Positions 8,897 to 16,644 of a DNA stretch of 33,401 nucleotides are shown one piece after another. The translations under genes were made by a program, and so were the position numbers. The number at the start of each line of letters is the position of its first letter. The stretch's first letter is position 1. The DNA lies in the NCBI GenBank assembly GCA_009937185.1, contig JAACCY010000027.1, positions 1-33,401 on the forward strand. The letters run 5' to 3'. The notes beneath the pieces were generated by a model. It saw only the letters and a program-made list of their open reading frames with translations. It was not told the origin of the DNA and searched no databases. This DNA comes from Planctomycetia bacterium. Its GTDB lineage: Bacteria > Planctomycetota > UBA8108 > UBA1146.

Positions 8897-9768
8897 TCTT
8901 CAGCCTCAAGATCCAGCCAGGTCGCCCAGGTCCCTGGGTCGAGTCGACTCTTCACTATCCAAGTTCGAATCCACTCCTTGGGTGAGATTCCCACTGCTTG
9001 TCCATGCTCAAGAACCTTACCTTTTTCAAGGCAATAATGGGCCACGGTATAACTCCATGCCCTGATCTGTTGAGCACTGCTACTGGAGCCAATGATTTCC
9101 AACTCTCGTTGGCCCAGCTCCGTCATACCGTGAGTGACTAATCCCCGGGTTCCGTCCTTGGATTCCCAAAGCCTAAAGTCGATCCAAATTCTCAAGGGAA
9201 GATTGACTGGCGTCATCGAAGCACAGGATTCTTCAAAAGCTTTCCACGAATGAAGAGCGGTAGAACCATCCCAATAGATTCCGAGAGCACCGTAATTGTT
9301 TCCCAATAGAAGTGAGATCCTAGTCAACAACAATGCACCCTGAACCGAATACCGAATCACCGAATCATCGAGTGGCGGTGCATCTGGAGCATCCGGAAAA
9401 ACCTCAAGGACACCCTCGCCTTCAATATTCGGAGTTTCTTCTACCACCTCAGTGGGCTCCATTTTTGGAGGCTCTGGAATTCGTGGATCAGAGATCACCA
9501 CAATAAAGTAGGAAGAATGTTTATTGATTTCAGACTCTGCATCACTCCAGTACCAAGCTGCTTGCAGCGGTTCCTGAAGGATCTCAACCGGAATCGGATC
9601 ATTCCTTAATGAAGCCTTGATGGAAACTCCCGCAACTTCTGCGATGACCGTCCCACCTTCATCTGCTAGGCGGACAATAGTGCCCTCCCCCAGCAGATCC
9701 CTCATTTGGTCTCCCAGTTCATTTAAATCTACATCAGAATTTTCGCGCAACGGAATGAGTGAAATCAT
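8893..9768 (-). CDS. DUF4261-like protein of unknown function
   Basis: 291 residues, with no signal peptide or membrane segment, so probably cytoplasmic. The features resembling DUF4261 are 'GALGIYWDGS' in the middle and 'LWESKDGTRGLVTHGMTELGQRELEI' (about residues 200-226, similar to the family's 'G-T-GM-xxGxxELEI' pattern). A low-complexity acidic/proline linker lies around residues 95-130. The family assignment is from memory of these patterns and is only moderately sure; no function is known. The start ATG overlaps the stop of the upstream phosphatase gene (ATGA at 9765-9768), and its own stop overlaps the start of the epimerase gene (GTGA at 8893-8896), so translation of all three is probably coupled. 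Confidence 0.75.
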   Translation of the reverse strand: MISLIPLRENSDVDLNELGDQMRDLLGEGTIVRLADEGGTVIAEVAGVSIKASLRNDPIPVEILQEPLQAAWYWSDAESEINKHSSYFIVVISDPRIPEPPKMEPTEVVEETPNIEGEGVLEVFPDAPDAPPLDDSVIRYSVQGALLLTRISLLLGNNYGALGIYWDGSTALHSWKAFEESCASMTPVNLPLRIWIDFRLWESKDGTRGLVTHGMTELGQRELEIIGSSSSAQQIRAWSYTVAHYCLEKGKVLEHGQAVGISPKEWIRTWIVKSRLDPGTWATWLDLEAEE

Positions 9769-11678
9769 TGAGACTTTTCAGTTTTGCCAAGCATCAGGCG
9801 ATCAAAAAGGCGACCCTCGATATCGTATGCTGAGATCTCCATTTGATCTCCATTGACATTGACCATCAAGAAGTGGTACCCAACTCTCTTATTACAACTA
9901 AACCATGTTCTGTTGGGTGCAAAGCCCTCGAGGTGACCGCCCCCTCCACCGGTAGTAATGTAAACAACACCTTCACCTGGGCCAACAGTCTTACGGCCTT
10001 GGATCGGCCACGTTCTCTCATACACATGAATATGGCCATTGAACACGACATCCACGTCGTACTTTTCATAGAGGGGGACGAGATGCTCCTGAACTGATAG
10101 AACTCCCTGATTCGAGCTCCCCTTCCAGGTATCGCCATAATCATTCTCGTCAGAGGTCCATGCCGGATGATGGTGATATACAACCTTCCAGCGAGCCTTA
10201 CTGCTTCGCAGTTTCTTCTTGAGCCACTTCACCTGTTCTGAGTTTGAATCAATCTTCTTATTCGTATCCAGAACAAAAAATTCAACATTCCCCCACATGT
10301 AGCCATAGTAAAACTCAGGATCCGGCAAAGTGAAATAGTCATAGTAGAGTTGAGCATTTTGCTCGTGATTACCGAGCGTTGGAAAGATGGCCATTCGTGA
10401 AAGTATTCCAGAAGCTTCGGCGAAGAACTCGTGAACCCATTCACGTTTGTTAGATCCCGTTCCCACCAAATCTCCACAATGCATCAAAAAGTTAGGCCTA
10501 TGCCCCCATGCCAATTCAGATACAGCACGAGTCACTTTAGGATTATTCTGCGTGTCCCCCACAACGAGAAAGCCGAAGGCTGTATCTTTTGAAGCCTGAG
10601 TTTGGAAAGTGAGAACACCTGTTTCCAATAGGTTTCCTACTTCACCTTCACCGCCTCTTGCCGTCACCTTATAAAAGTATGGAGTACCCTCTTTGAGACC
10701 CTTGATCTCAATATGGTGAAGTTTTCCAACTTCGTTACTTTCAATTTTTTCTCCAAAATTCGAATCAAGTCCAAATTCAACGACGACGTCAACAGGTCGA
10801 GAAGCTTCAGTTGACACTGTAATACTATTTTTCGTCGCCCACTGCAGATAAGGAAACACTGAAAACTTCAGGGGCGGAACTGGAGGAGTACTTCGGGTGC
10901 TCTCAGGCCGTCTATCATACAGTTCCTTGACCTGTTCTGGTGTGAGGGCTGTATGCCAAAGTCCAAAATCTTGCATCGCGCCCACGTGAGGATAAAACTC
11001 ATTCGAATCTCGATATGCACCTAATACAAAAGGAGCTTTCTCAGAATAATTCACGGGACCACTCTGCTCTGTAGACATTGCAACCGAGCGACCATTCACA
11101 AAAAGGGACATCCTTTGACCATCATAGGTCGCCGCAAGATGTACCCACTTTCCAAGAGGTAGCTTTTGATCTGCAGAGAGATAGGTGAGAACTCCATCGC
11201 CATCGTCGGCACCATGAGTGGATAATGCAAAGCATGCTCTCCCCTCTCTGGATCCGAGGAGCCAGCCTTTTTCGACACTCCCGTTATCCTGAAGAAAACC
11301 AAATACCCCGCCCCATTCCTGAATTTCTTGATGAGAAACCCATCCTGCAACGGACATACTCTCCTGAGGTAAGACTGACTGAAGATTTCGTTTTTCATTT
11401 CCCAACAAAATCATTCCGCTTCCGCCCTCAGACAGCAGCACAGATCCCGATTCAGATTTCACAATCCGGAGATCTCCACTCACTGATCCTTCCAACTCTC
11501 CTCCTACTGAACTAAGAGTATGGTCTCCTATCATGAACGCAGGACGAAACTGCCATTGGACGACAGGAGTCTCCAAGTCACTGCAAAACAATTCGTTCAT
11601 ACTCCGAGCCTCGCTCACGCCACTCATCAAGCATGAAAGAATTAGGACGAGACGCCAGAATGTCGGAATGACAGGCAT
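9765..11678 (-). CDS. Secreted LamG plus purple-acid-phosphatase-like metallophosphoesterase
   Basis: 637 residues. Start ATG at 11678 has AGGA 7 bases upstream and opens a signal peptide (hydrophobic ~8-20, cleavage near SEARS). Domains: a LamG/concanavalin-like lectin fold (~45-250, with 'GKWVHLAATYDG' and 'LFVNGRSV'); a purple-acid-phosphatase N-terminal FN3-like domain (~270-355); and a calcineurin-like metallophosphoesterase (~368-590). Metal-site motifs are all present: GDTQ (374-377), GDLVGTG (~402), GNHE (436-439), HHHPAW (502-507) and GHIHVYER (548-555). It probably hydrolyses phosphomonoesters or diesters outside the cytoplasm; the LamG domain may bind glycans. The substrate is unknown. 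It is the first gene of a three-gene overlapping operon and is divergent from the candidate selenoprotein gene with a 92-base spacer. Confidence 0.92.
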   Translation of the reverse strand: MPVIPTFWRLVLILSCLMSGVSEARSMNELFCSDLETPVVQWQFRPAFMIGDHTLSSVGGELEGSVSGDLRIVKSESGSVLLSEGGSGMILLGNEKRNLQSVLPQESMSVAGWVSHQEIQEWGGVFGFLQDNGSVEKGWLLGSREGRACFALSTHGADDGDGVLTYLSADQKLPLGKWVHLAATYDGQRMSLFVNGRSVAMSTEQSGPVNYSEKAPFVLGAYRDSNEFYPHVGAMQDFGLWHTALTPEQVKELYDRRPESTRSTPPVPPLKFSVFPYLQWATKNSITVSTEASRPVDVVVEFGLDSNFGEKIESNEVGKLHHIEIKGLKEGTPYFYKVTARGGEGEVGNLLETGVLTFQTQASKDTAFGFLVVGDTQNNPKVTRAVSELAWGHRPNFLMHCGDLVGTGSNKREWVHEFFAEASGILSRMAIFPTLGNHEQNAQLYYDYFTLPDPEFYYGYMWGNVEFFVLDTNKKIDSNSEQVKWLKKKLRSSKARWKVVYHHHPAWTSDENDYGDTWKGSSNQGVLSVQEHLVPLYEKYDVDVVFNGHIHVYERTWPIQGRKTVGPGEGVVYITTGGGGGHLEGFAPNRTWFSCNKRVGYHFLMVNVNGDQMEISAYDIEGRLFDRLMLGKTEKSQ

Positions 11679-11770
11679 GAAGGGTTCCTTCCAAAAAAGA
11701 AAAACCGAACTTGATTTCAGGAGTTATATTAAAGCCCGTGAACTCATGAAGTACAGAAGGAGTCGACTCA

Positions 11771-12781
11771 ATGAACATACCCTCCCTACTCGTACTGTTC
11801 TTATTCCTAGGAGCCCCTTCTTTCGACACCAAACCGCTTGAGACCTCAGACGACAGCAAGGTGACTTCAAATCAATTCCCCAATGGAATCGCCTGGTATG
11901 GCACTTGGGAAGCGGCCAAGTCTGAAGCGGAACGCACCGGGAAACCCATACTTCTCCTATCTGCTGCCCCCCAGTGCCATGGAGTCCCCGGAATTTGGTG
12001 ACCAGGAAAACAAGAAATGGATCAGAGTCTCTGGTCCGATATTGAAGTCGTAAAATTGTCACGCAAATTTGTATGTGCAAGACTTGCCACTTACGAAGAC
12101 GCAAAAGAGGGGAAATTTCTTGAAAGCATCTTTCGTGGAAGATCCGGCCAGTTAGAAAATACTGTCTTCGTTCTTATGGCTCCGGACGGAAAAACAAAAT
12201 TGAGTTCATCTGGAAGATCGCCCCGAATGGTTTTCGGAGGTTCTGAAGGTTGGGAATCTACGGTTCTCGCACTCGAAATGCTCGAGGTCTCTGAAAAGTA
12301 TCCGTGGAAAGAAAAATCGAACGGCCGCCCCAATCTACCCATAAACAAAGACCTGAGGCGTGCCATTAATGTCGCCTCCTGTGATCGACAACTCTTGGTT
12401 ATTGCTCATCAACTTCCTAAAGAAACTATAGAAATACTCTCGAAGATTGCTTGGGGAGATCAACATATTGGACAGTTCGCTTGGGAAATTACGAGCGATG
12501 AAAATGAGTTCCCTGGAGCGGGAATGGAAAATCCCAAGCCCGGTATTTTCATTGGGAACCCCGACGAATTTGGGTTGAAGTTGAATTGGTTAAAAACGCT
12601 CTCTCCTAATGCAAAGGAGGAAGCAATTCTCACTGCTCTCGCCGAAGTCTTAAAAACGAAACGAGCGTCAGAAAAATCAACGAGGCTGCACGTATCCCGG
12701 GGAAAAAGACTCTCGAAAAGTTGGGAATCCGAGATCCCCAATACCGATCCACAGATCCCACCCCCGAATAGAAGAAATTAA
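11771..12781 (+). CDS. Candidate selenoprotein: secreted thioredoxin-like protein with in-frame TGA (C-x7-U)
   Basis: Start ATG at 11771 has GGAG 8 bases upstream and encodes a signal peptide (MNIPSLLVLFLFLGAPS). Residues ~38-69 match thioredoxin-like/DUF255-type N-termini: 'GIAWYGTWEAAKSEAERTGK', then 'PILLLSAAPQCH'. At codon 77 (11999-12001) the frame meets TGA, after Cys69-HGVPGIW. The identical frame continues without another stop to 12781, giving 336 residues if TGA is read. The sequence after it ('MDQSLWSDIEVVKLSRKFVCARLATYED') aligns with the post-active-site helix and strand of the same fold, so both sides belong to one domain. A 7-bp hairpin begins 17 bases after the TGA. Reading TGA as selenocysteine would place Sec eight residues after Cys69, as in redox enzymes. 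Alternatives: nonsense mutation, sequencing error, or TGA replacing a non-redox residue. Other genes here use TGA as a true stop, so a general code change is ruled out. Confidence 0.65.
12019..12037 (+). promoter_or_regulatory. SECIS-like hairpin downstream of the in-frame TGA
   Basis: GGATCAG (12019-12025) pairs over all 7 positions with CTGGTCC (12031-12037), one pair being T-G wobble, around the 5-base loop AGTCT. Bacterial SECIS elements recognised by SelB have a short stem, a small apical loop with a G in its first two positions, and a loop about 16-37 bases after UGA. Here the loop starts 24 bases after the TGA (11999-12001) and G is its second base. The fit is good, but short hairpins also occur by chance. 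Confidence 0.5.
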
Positions 12782-12819
12782 TCTATCTTCAACGCGTAAA
12801 AGGTGAAGTACAGAATGAC

Positions 12820-13347
12820 TTAATATGCGAAGTCATCGTCAAAAGGCGCCCTGTTTTCCAGAGCAGACTGCGTCCTCCACCGACGAATCTGTTCGACATG
12901 AGCAAGGTCATGAGAACACCATGCCAACAGTAGATCTCCAGCCCGAATGGGACCGCCGGAGATATCCTTTCCTTGATGCCAATCGGGATCCTCAATTGAA
13001 ACCAACCAAGCCAGCGATCTCTGTCTCTCATCTTGGAATATCCTGAGCAGTTCTCCGAGAGTTCTCTCGGAATACTTTCGCTCCCCTACCCATTTCTCAG
13101 GGTCCATCGAAGGCCACTCTTCAGCAGGGTCACGAAGTAACAGATCTAATCTAATCCGAAATATTTCTCGATCGGCGTCGATAAGATGTCCCAAGATTTC
13201 CCGCAATGACCAACTCGATTCAGAGGAACTCCAAGCAGACTGCCGCTCTGTCACCTCTTCACTCAGAGATAATATCGCACCGAGAGAAGCGGATAGACGT
13301 TTTATCGTTTCATTTCTGAAATCCACTTCTTCAAAGGAATCCGTCAT
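12820..13347 (-). CDS. DinB-like four-helix-bundle protein
   Basis: 175 residues, cytoplasmic. The DinB/YfiT superfamily pattern is visible: 'SSWSLREILGHLIDADRE' near residues 44-61 with His54, and 'WCSHDLAHVEQIRRW' with His146 and His150. These three histidines form the usual metal triad. Many members are thiol-dependent transferases or of unknown role, so no substrate can be stated. The start ATG overlaps the stop of the LOG-family gene (ATGA, 13344-13347), implying co-translation. It converges with the candidate selenoprotein gene across a 38-base spacer. Confidence 0.88.
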   Translation of the reverse strand: MTDSFEEVDFRNETIKRLSASLGAILSLSEEVTERQSAWSSSESSWSLREILGHLIDADREIFRIRLDLLLRDPAEEWPSMDPEKWVGERKYSERTLGELLRIFQDERQRSLAWLVSIEDPDWHQGKDISGGPIRAGDLLLAWCSHDLAHVEQIRRWRTQSALENRAPFDDDFAY

Positions 13348-13904
13348 GGTCGCTTCTCCATTGAATCAGTTTTCCGTTTCAGCAACTCAAGCCCCTTCAC
13401 GGCTGAATCAGCCGTGAGGACCAAATCACGATGCCCTTCAGATAACATTTTTTCAGACATCATATGATCAAACATCTTCAATAAGGGATCCCAATATCCT
13501 TCGATATTCGCGAGGACTAATGGTTTTTCAATCAGTGATAACTGATTCAAAACCAAAAACTCGATCACTTCTTCCAAAGTTCCAAAGCCACCAGGAAGAG
13601 CGATTGCACAGTCACTCTTCTCCCACATCAATTTCCTTCGTTGCTGCATGTCTTCAGTCAATATAATCTCGTCTGATTCCAAAAATGTGAGTTCCTGATC
13701 GTGAAAAAACTTCGGGATGACTGAAGTGATCTTCACTCCGGATCGATGCGCTGCACTTGCAAGCTTCCCCATGGAACCGATGTTACCGCCGCCATATATC
13801 AGTTCATGACCACCCACAGCAAGCCGAGTACCTAAATCTTCTGCGTCCTGGAAATATTCGGGACGAATCATCTCACTGGCAGAGCAATAGACTGCGACTT
13901 TCAT
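13344..13904 (-). CDS. LOG-family protein (TIGR00730-type nucleotide phosphoribohydrolase)
   Basis: 186 residues, the usual length. It has a Rossmann-like fold with 'YGGGNIGSMG' (~37-46) and the signature PGGFGTLEE (104-112), preceded by 'QQRRKLMWEKSD', the counterpart of the family's R-K-x-M region. Family members release ribose 5-phosphate from nucleotide monophosphates; some activate cytokinin ribotides, but the bacterial role is often general nucleotide metabolism. Start ATG at 13904 has GGGAG 4 bases upstream. It is the first gene of a pair with the DinB-like gene. Confidence 0.92.
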   Translation of the reverse strand: MKVAVYCSASEMIRPEYFQDAEDLGTRLAVGGHELIYGGGNIGSMGKLASAAHRSGVKITSVIPKFFHDQELTFLESDEIILTEDMQQRRKLMWEKSDCAIALPGGFGTLEEVIEFLVLNQLSLIEKPLVLANIEGYWDPLLKMFDHMMSEKMLSEGHRDLVLTADSAVKGLELLKRKTDSMEKRP

Positions 13905-14000
13905 CGTCTCCCCTTATCTATCATTTCTGAAGGTACTACGCACGGAATCAACACCGACAAGATCGACGATACTGCGACCAATCGTTGAGCTAGATTAAAC

Positions 14001-15899
14001 TCATTCACTGCCCGGTCCAAAGTAGACTTCTCCTCCGACAACCGGCAATACTAACGAAGTTCGATCCAAATCAATGCTCAACACGGTTCCTTCTTCCGGC
14101 CAAAGCGTGAACTCCCGGTCACTGGAAAAAATCATCAAACCCAACTGTTGTCCTGCTGGAATAATTTGATCATCGGGCTGCAGATCAAAATTCAGTTCAT
14201 AAAACTGATCTTCAACCAAAGGTTCGCTCTCCGTTAATGAGGAATGATTTTGTGGGTCAGCCCAACCCCTCGTAATGATGTTTTCCGTCATCTTTCTGGC
14301 AGATTTCGCCCAGGGCAATGAAACCAACCAAACCGACAAATTTGCGGCAGGCCGACTACTCGCGACTCTAATTTGTACTCGAGGAATCCCCGAGATATGC
14401 ATAGGCTTTTCTAAAGTAGGCGTCGTAAACAGTAATCGATTTGGCGAATCATCATTCGTTGCCAGTTCTTTGCCTGTGAACTTCACATCATCGACCAAGG
14501 ATCGAATGCCCTGTTCTCCACGATGCGATAAGACCAGAGTCCCTACCCCATCCTGCTCAGGCCGGGGATGAAGCACGACCGACCTTGATTCCGGATTGGG
14601 GAAGTCGGGGTCTGCCGTTGGTTTTCTACGATCATCACCCTCCCGAACGATCCACGCCTTTGGCCCCTCACCCACACCATTCTCGACCCCATACAGATAA
14701 TGTGAGAACCAACGATTCATCATTTCAAATGGAGGAGGGCCCCCATGCCCATTCTGATGATAAAAGATCTCGGTATGATTTCCTTTTGCCCTGATCGCAT
14801 CATAAATTCTCCAACTGTGTTCTGGCATCACGTTCCAGTCATTAAAACCGTGAGCCATTAACATGGCGGCCTTCATTGGCCCCAGTTGGTTCAAGTAATC
14901 CCGCCCTGCCCAGAAGTCGTTGTAATCTCCTGTCACACGATCAAACCCCTGTAACATTTCTTCATCTCTAATATTACAGTCGCAGTATTCTCGATTATCG
15001 GGATCACCACTATTAATCCAATCGTAGAGAACGTCGATATCCTCACCTATGTACCCACCCGGATGCCTCACCAAGCCATGTGATCGGTAGTAGTGATAGT
15101 AGGAAGTGTTCGGTGCAATCGGAATAATAACTTCCAACCCTTCTACACCTGTCGTAGCTGCGGCTAGTGGAATCGTTCCATCGTAAGAAGTTCCGGTCAT
15201 TCCCACCTTCCCATTACACCAATCTGCAAAAACTTGATCGTTACCATCCGGAGTCAAGAAACCTCTCGCACGACCATTCAGCCAATCAATCACTGCTTTT
15301 GGAGCTAAAGACTCGTTCATACCGCCCACTGTGGGACAACCCTGAGACAATCCAGTACCCGGCGATGCGGAGTGAACAACTGCAAATCCCCGCGGCACCC
15401 AACTTCGAATTAATCTCCGCGACATCACCGGACGTTTACTTTGTTGACGAATAGGAGGAGGAGTTTCATGCATGGGCGGCACAGCCCCAACTTCATGACT
15501 AGGGTTCCATGAATATTTCTTGAGCGAAGATCCCGTACCTGAAAAATATGGGCTCGACTCATAGATTACTGGAACCCGAAGACCTTCAGATTCAGTCTGT
15601 TCTTGGCGAGTCACATCCACATGCATTCGATCTAGTTTTCCATCACCATCCGAATCAAAAGACGTTTCAACCCACAGATCATGTTGTATCCAACTACCGG
15701 GAGACAAAAAGGCATCTACAATCTGAGCCTGCCCATCTTCAAAGATAGCTTTTTTCTTAATCTCACGAGATTCCGCTAGCGATATTTCTGGCGAGGTATC
15801 TCCTGCATGTCGACTCTCTGTCTTCCCCAGAAAAAGCATGACGCATACCAGCAATAGAACTGGCAACCCTCCAAGGCCTCGAATCAGATCTGAGCCCAT
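14001..15899 (-). CDS. Secreted Xaa-Pro dipeptidyl-peptidase, S15/CocE family
   Basis: 632 residues. ATG 15899 was chosen over an upstream in-frame start at 15974: AGGAG lies 8 bases before it, and it opens directly into a signal peptide (MGSDLIRGLGGLPVLLLVCV). The alpha/beta-hydrolase triad fits family S15: nucleophile in GTSYDG (Ser ~238), 'AHGFNDWNV' (Asp ~354) and 'HQNGHGG' (His ~385). The N-terminal part contains 'WVETSFDSDGDGKLDRMHVDV', typical of PepX-like secreted peptidases, and the C-terminal ~200 residues form the jelly-roll XPP_C domain. It likely removes Xaa-Pro dipeptides from peptides outside the cytoplasm, a nutritional role consistent with the neighbouring secreted protease and the PepP gene. 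Exact specificity (dipeptidyl-peptidase against ester hydrolase) cannot be read from sequence. Confidence 0.9.
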   Translation of the reverse strand: MGSDLIRGLGGLPVLLLVCVMLFLGKTESRHAGDTSPEISLAESREIKKKAIFEDGQAQIVDAFLSPGSWIQHDLWVETSFDSDGDGKLDRMHVDVTRQEQTESEGLRVPVIYESSPYFSGTGSSLKKYSWNPSHEVGAVPPMHETPPPIRQQSKRPVMSRRLIRSWVPRGFAVVHSASPGTGLSQGCPTVGGMNESLAPKAVIDWLNGRARGFLTPDGNDQVFADWCNGKVGMTGTSYDGTIPLAAATTGVEGLEVIIPIAPNTSYYHYYRSHGLVRHPGGYIGEDIDVLYDWINSGDPDNREYCDCNIRDEEMLQGFDRVTGDYNDFWAGRDYLNQLGPMKAAMLMAHGFNDWNVMPEHSWRIYDAIRAKGNHTEIFYHQNGHGGPPPFEMMNRWFSHYLYGVENGVGEGPKAWIVREGDDRRKPTADPDFPNPESRSVVLHPRPEQDGVGTLVLSHRGEQGIRSLVDDVKFTGKELATNDDSPNRLLFTTPTLEKPMHISGIPRVQIRVASSRPAANLSVWLVSLPWAKSARKMTENIITRGWADPQNHSSLTESEPLVEDQFYELNFDLQPDDQIIPAGQQLGLMIFSSDREFTLWPEEGTVLSIDLDRTSLVLPVVGGEVYFGPGSE

Positions 15900-16198
15900 T
15901 TCCTCTGCTCCTTTATCAATAGAACGACAATATCCCTGCGATACCACTCTTGACACGTCGTCGTTGAATCCCAAAAAAACAATCTCGCTATACGAAGTCG
16001 GTGATACGTCACGAGGGGCTTTGTGGTGAATTCAATCCAAAGATCGAGATTCCCCCCATGTCACCCCCGGAAGATAAGGGGTAGCCAACGCAAACTGAAC
16101 CCTTTTAAAGCCGTCTCAATGAAGTAAAACAAAATCATGCTTCATTACGCTGAATTCAACTTCGGCATTTCAATAGGCTGAGAAAGGCGGATCCCACG
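15900..16198. promoter_or_regulatory. Divergent intergenic region with inverted repeat
   Basis: This ~300-base region lies between the S15 peptidase (minus) and the cupin gene (plus) and should hold both promoters. It contains a perfect 7-bp inverted repeat, AATGAAG (16118-16124) and CTTCATT (16140-16146), with a 15-base spacer, about 50 bases before the cupin start. That could be an operator. The word TGAATTCAA also occurs twice, near 16027 and 16152. No promoter hexamers could be assigned with confidence. Confidence 0.4.
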
Positions 16199-16558
16199 AT
16201 GAGCGTGGTTAATATCCAAGAAAAAATTGACCTCTTCACAGACCAATGGTCGCCAAAAAGAATTGGCGTCCTAAACGGTCAACAAATCATTCTCGCAAAG
16301 ATTCAGGGAGAATTCGTGTTCCACAAACACGATGATGAAGATGAGCTCTTTATGGTGATGAAGGGCCAACTCACACTTGAATTCCGAGATGGCTCAGTCG
16401 TCGTAAATCCAGGCGAGTTTTATACAGTGCCTAAAGGAGTGGAACACAAACCTGTGGCACACGAAGAAACTCACCTTCTGCTTTTTGAACCCCTCAGCAC
16501 TAAACACACTGGAGATGTAAAAGCAGATATCACTGTAGATAGTTACGAAGAGATCTAG
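16199..16558 (+). CDS. Small single-domain cupin protein
   Basis: 119 residues, cytoplasmic. It carries the two cupin motifs: 'FHKHDDEDELFMVMKG' (His42, His44, Glu48/49) and 'PGEFYTVPKGVEHKPV' (His83), which form the usual metal site. Small stand-alone cupins of this type act as isomerases, dioxygenases or sensors; nothing in the sequence decides among these. Start ATG at 16199. The gene is monocistronic: it is followed by a bidirectional terminator and converges with the metalloprotease gene. Confidence 0.92.
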   Translation: MSVVNIQEKIDLFTDQWSPKRIGVLNGQQIILAKIQGEFVFHKHDDEDELFMVMKGQLTLEFRDGSVVVNPGEFYTVPKGVEHKPVAHEETHLLLFEPLSTKHTGDVKADITVDSYEEI

Positions 16559-16587
16559 ACTTTCAGCTATTGCTCACTCACTGTTCC

Positions 16588-16628
16588 AAAAAAAAAGGGA
16601 GTGACGCCAACGCGCCACTCCCTTTTTT
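16588..16628. terminator. Bidirectional intrinsic terminator
   Basis: GGGAGTG-A-CGC (16597-16607) pairs with GCG-C-CACTCCC (16612-16622), with one mismatch and a CAAC loop. Nine A precede it (16588-16596) and six T follow (16623-16628), so it works on both strands. It serves the cupin gene (stop 16558) and the metalloprotease gene (minus strand, stop 16645). Confidence 0.93.
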
Positions 16629-16644
16629 CGCCAAATGCGAACTA

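Noticed and set aside
11999-12001. General reassignment of TGA as a sense codon
   Set aside because: Other clear genes end at TGA at their expected length (for example stops at 5855, 7685 and 28491).
12789-13031. Open frames opposite the DinB-like gene
   Set aside because: They are antisense shadows of a gene with clear His-triad conservation.
13963-13988. Terminator after the S15 peptidase gene (TCGACGAT/ATCGTTGA)
   Set aside because: The 8-bp stem has a wobble, a 10-base loop and no T tract on the minus strand, so it is too weak to call.
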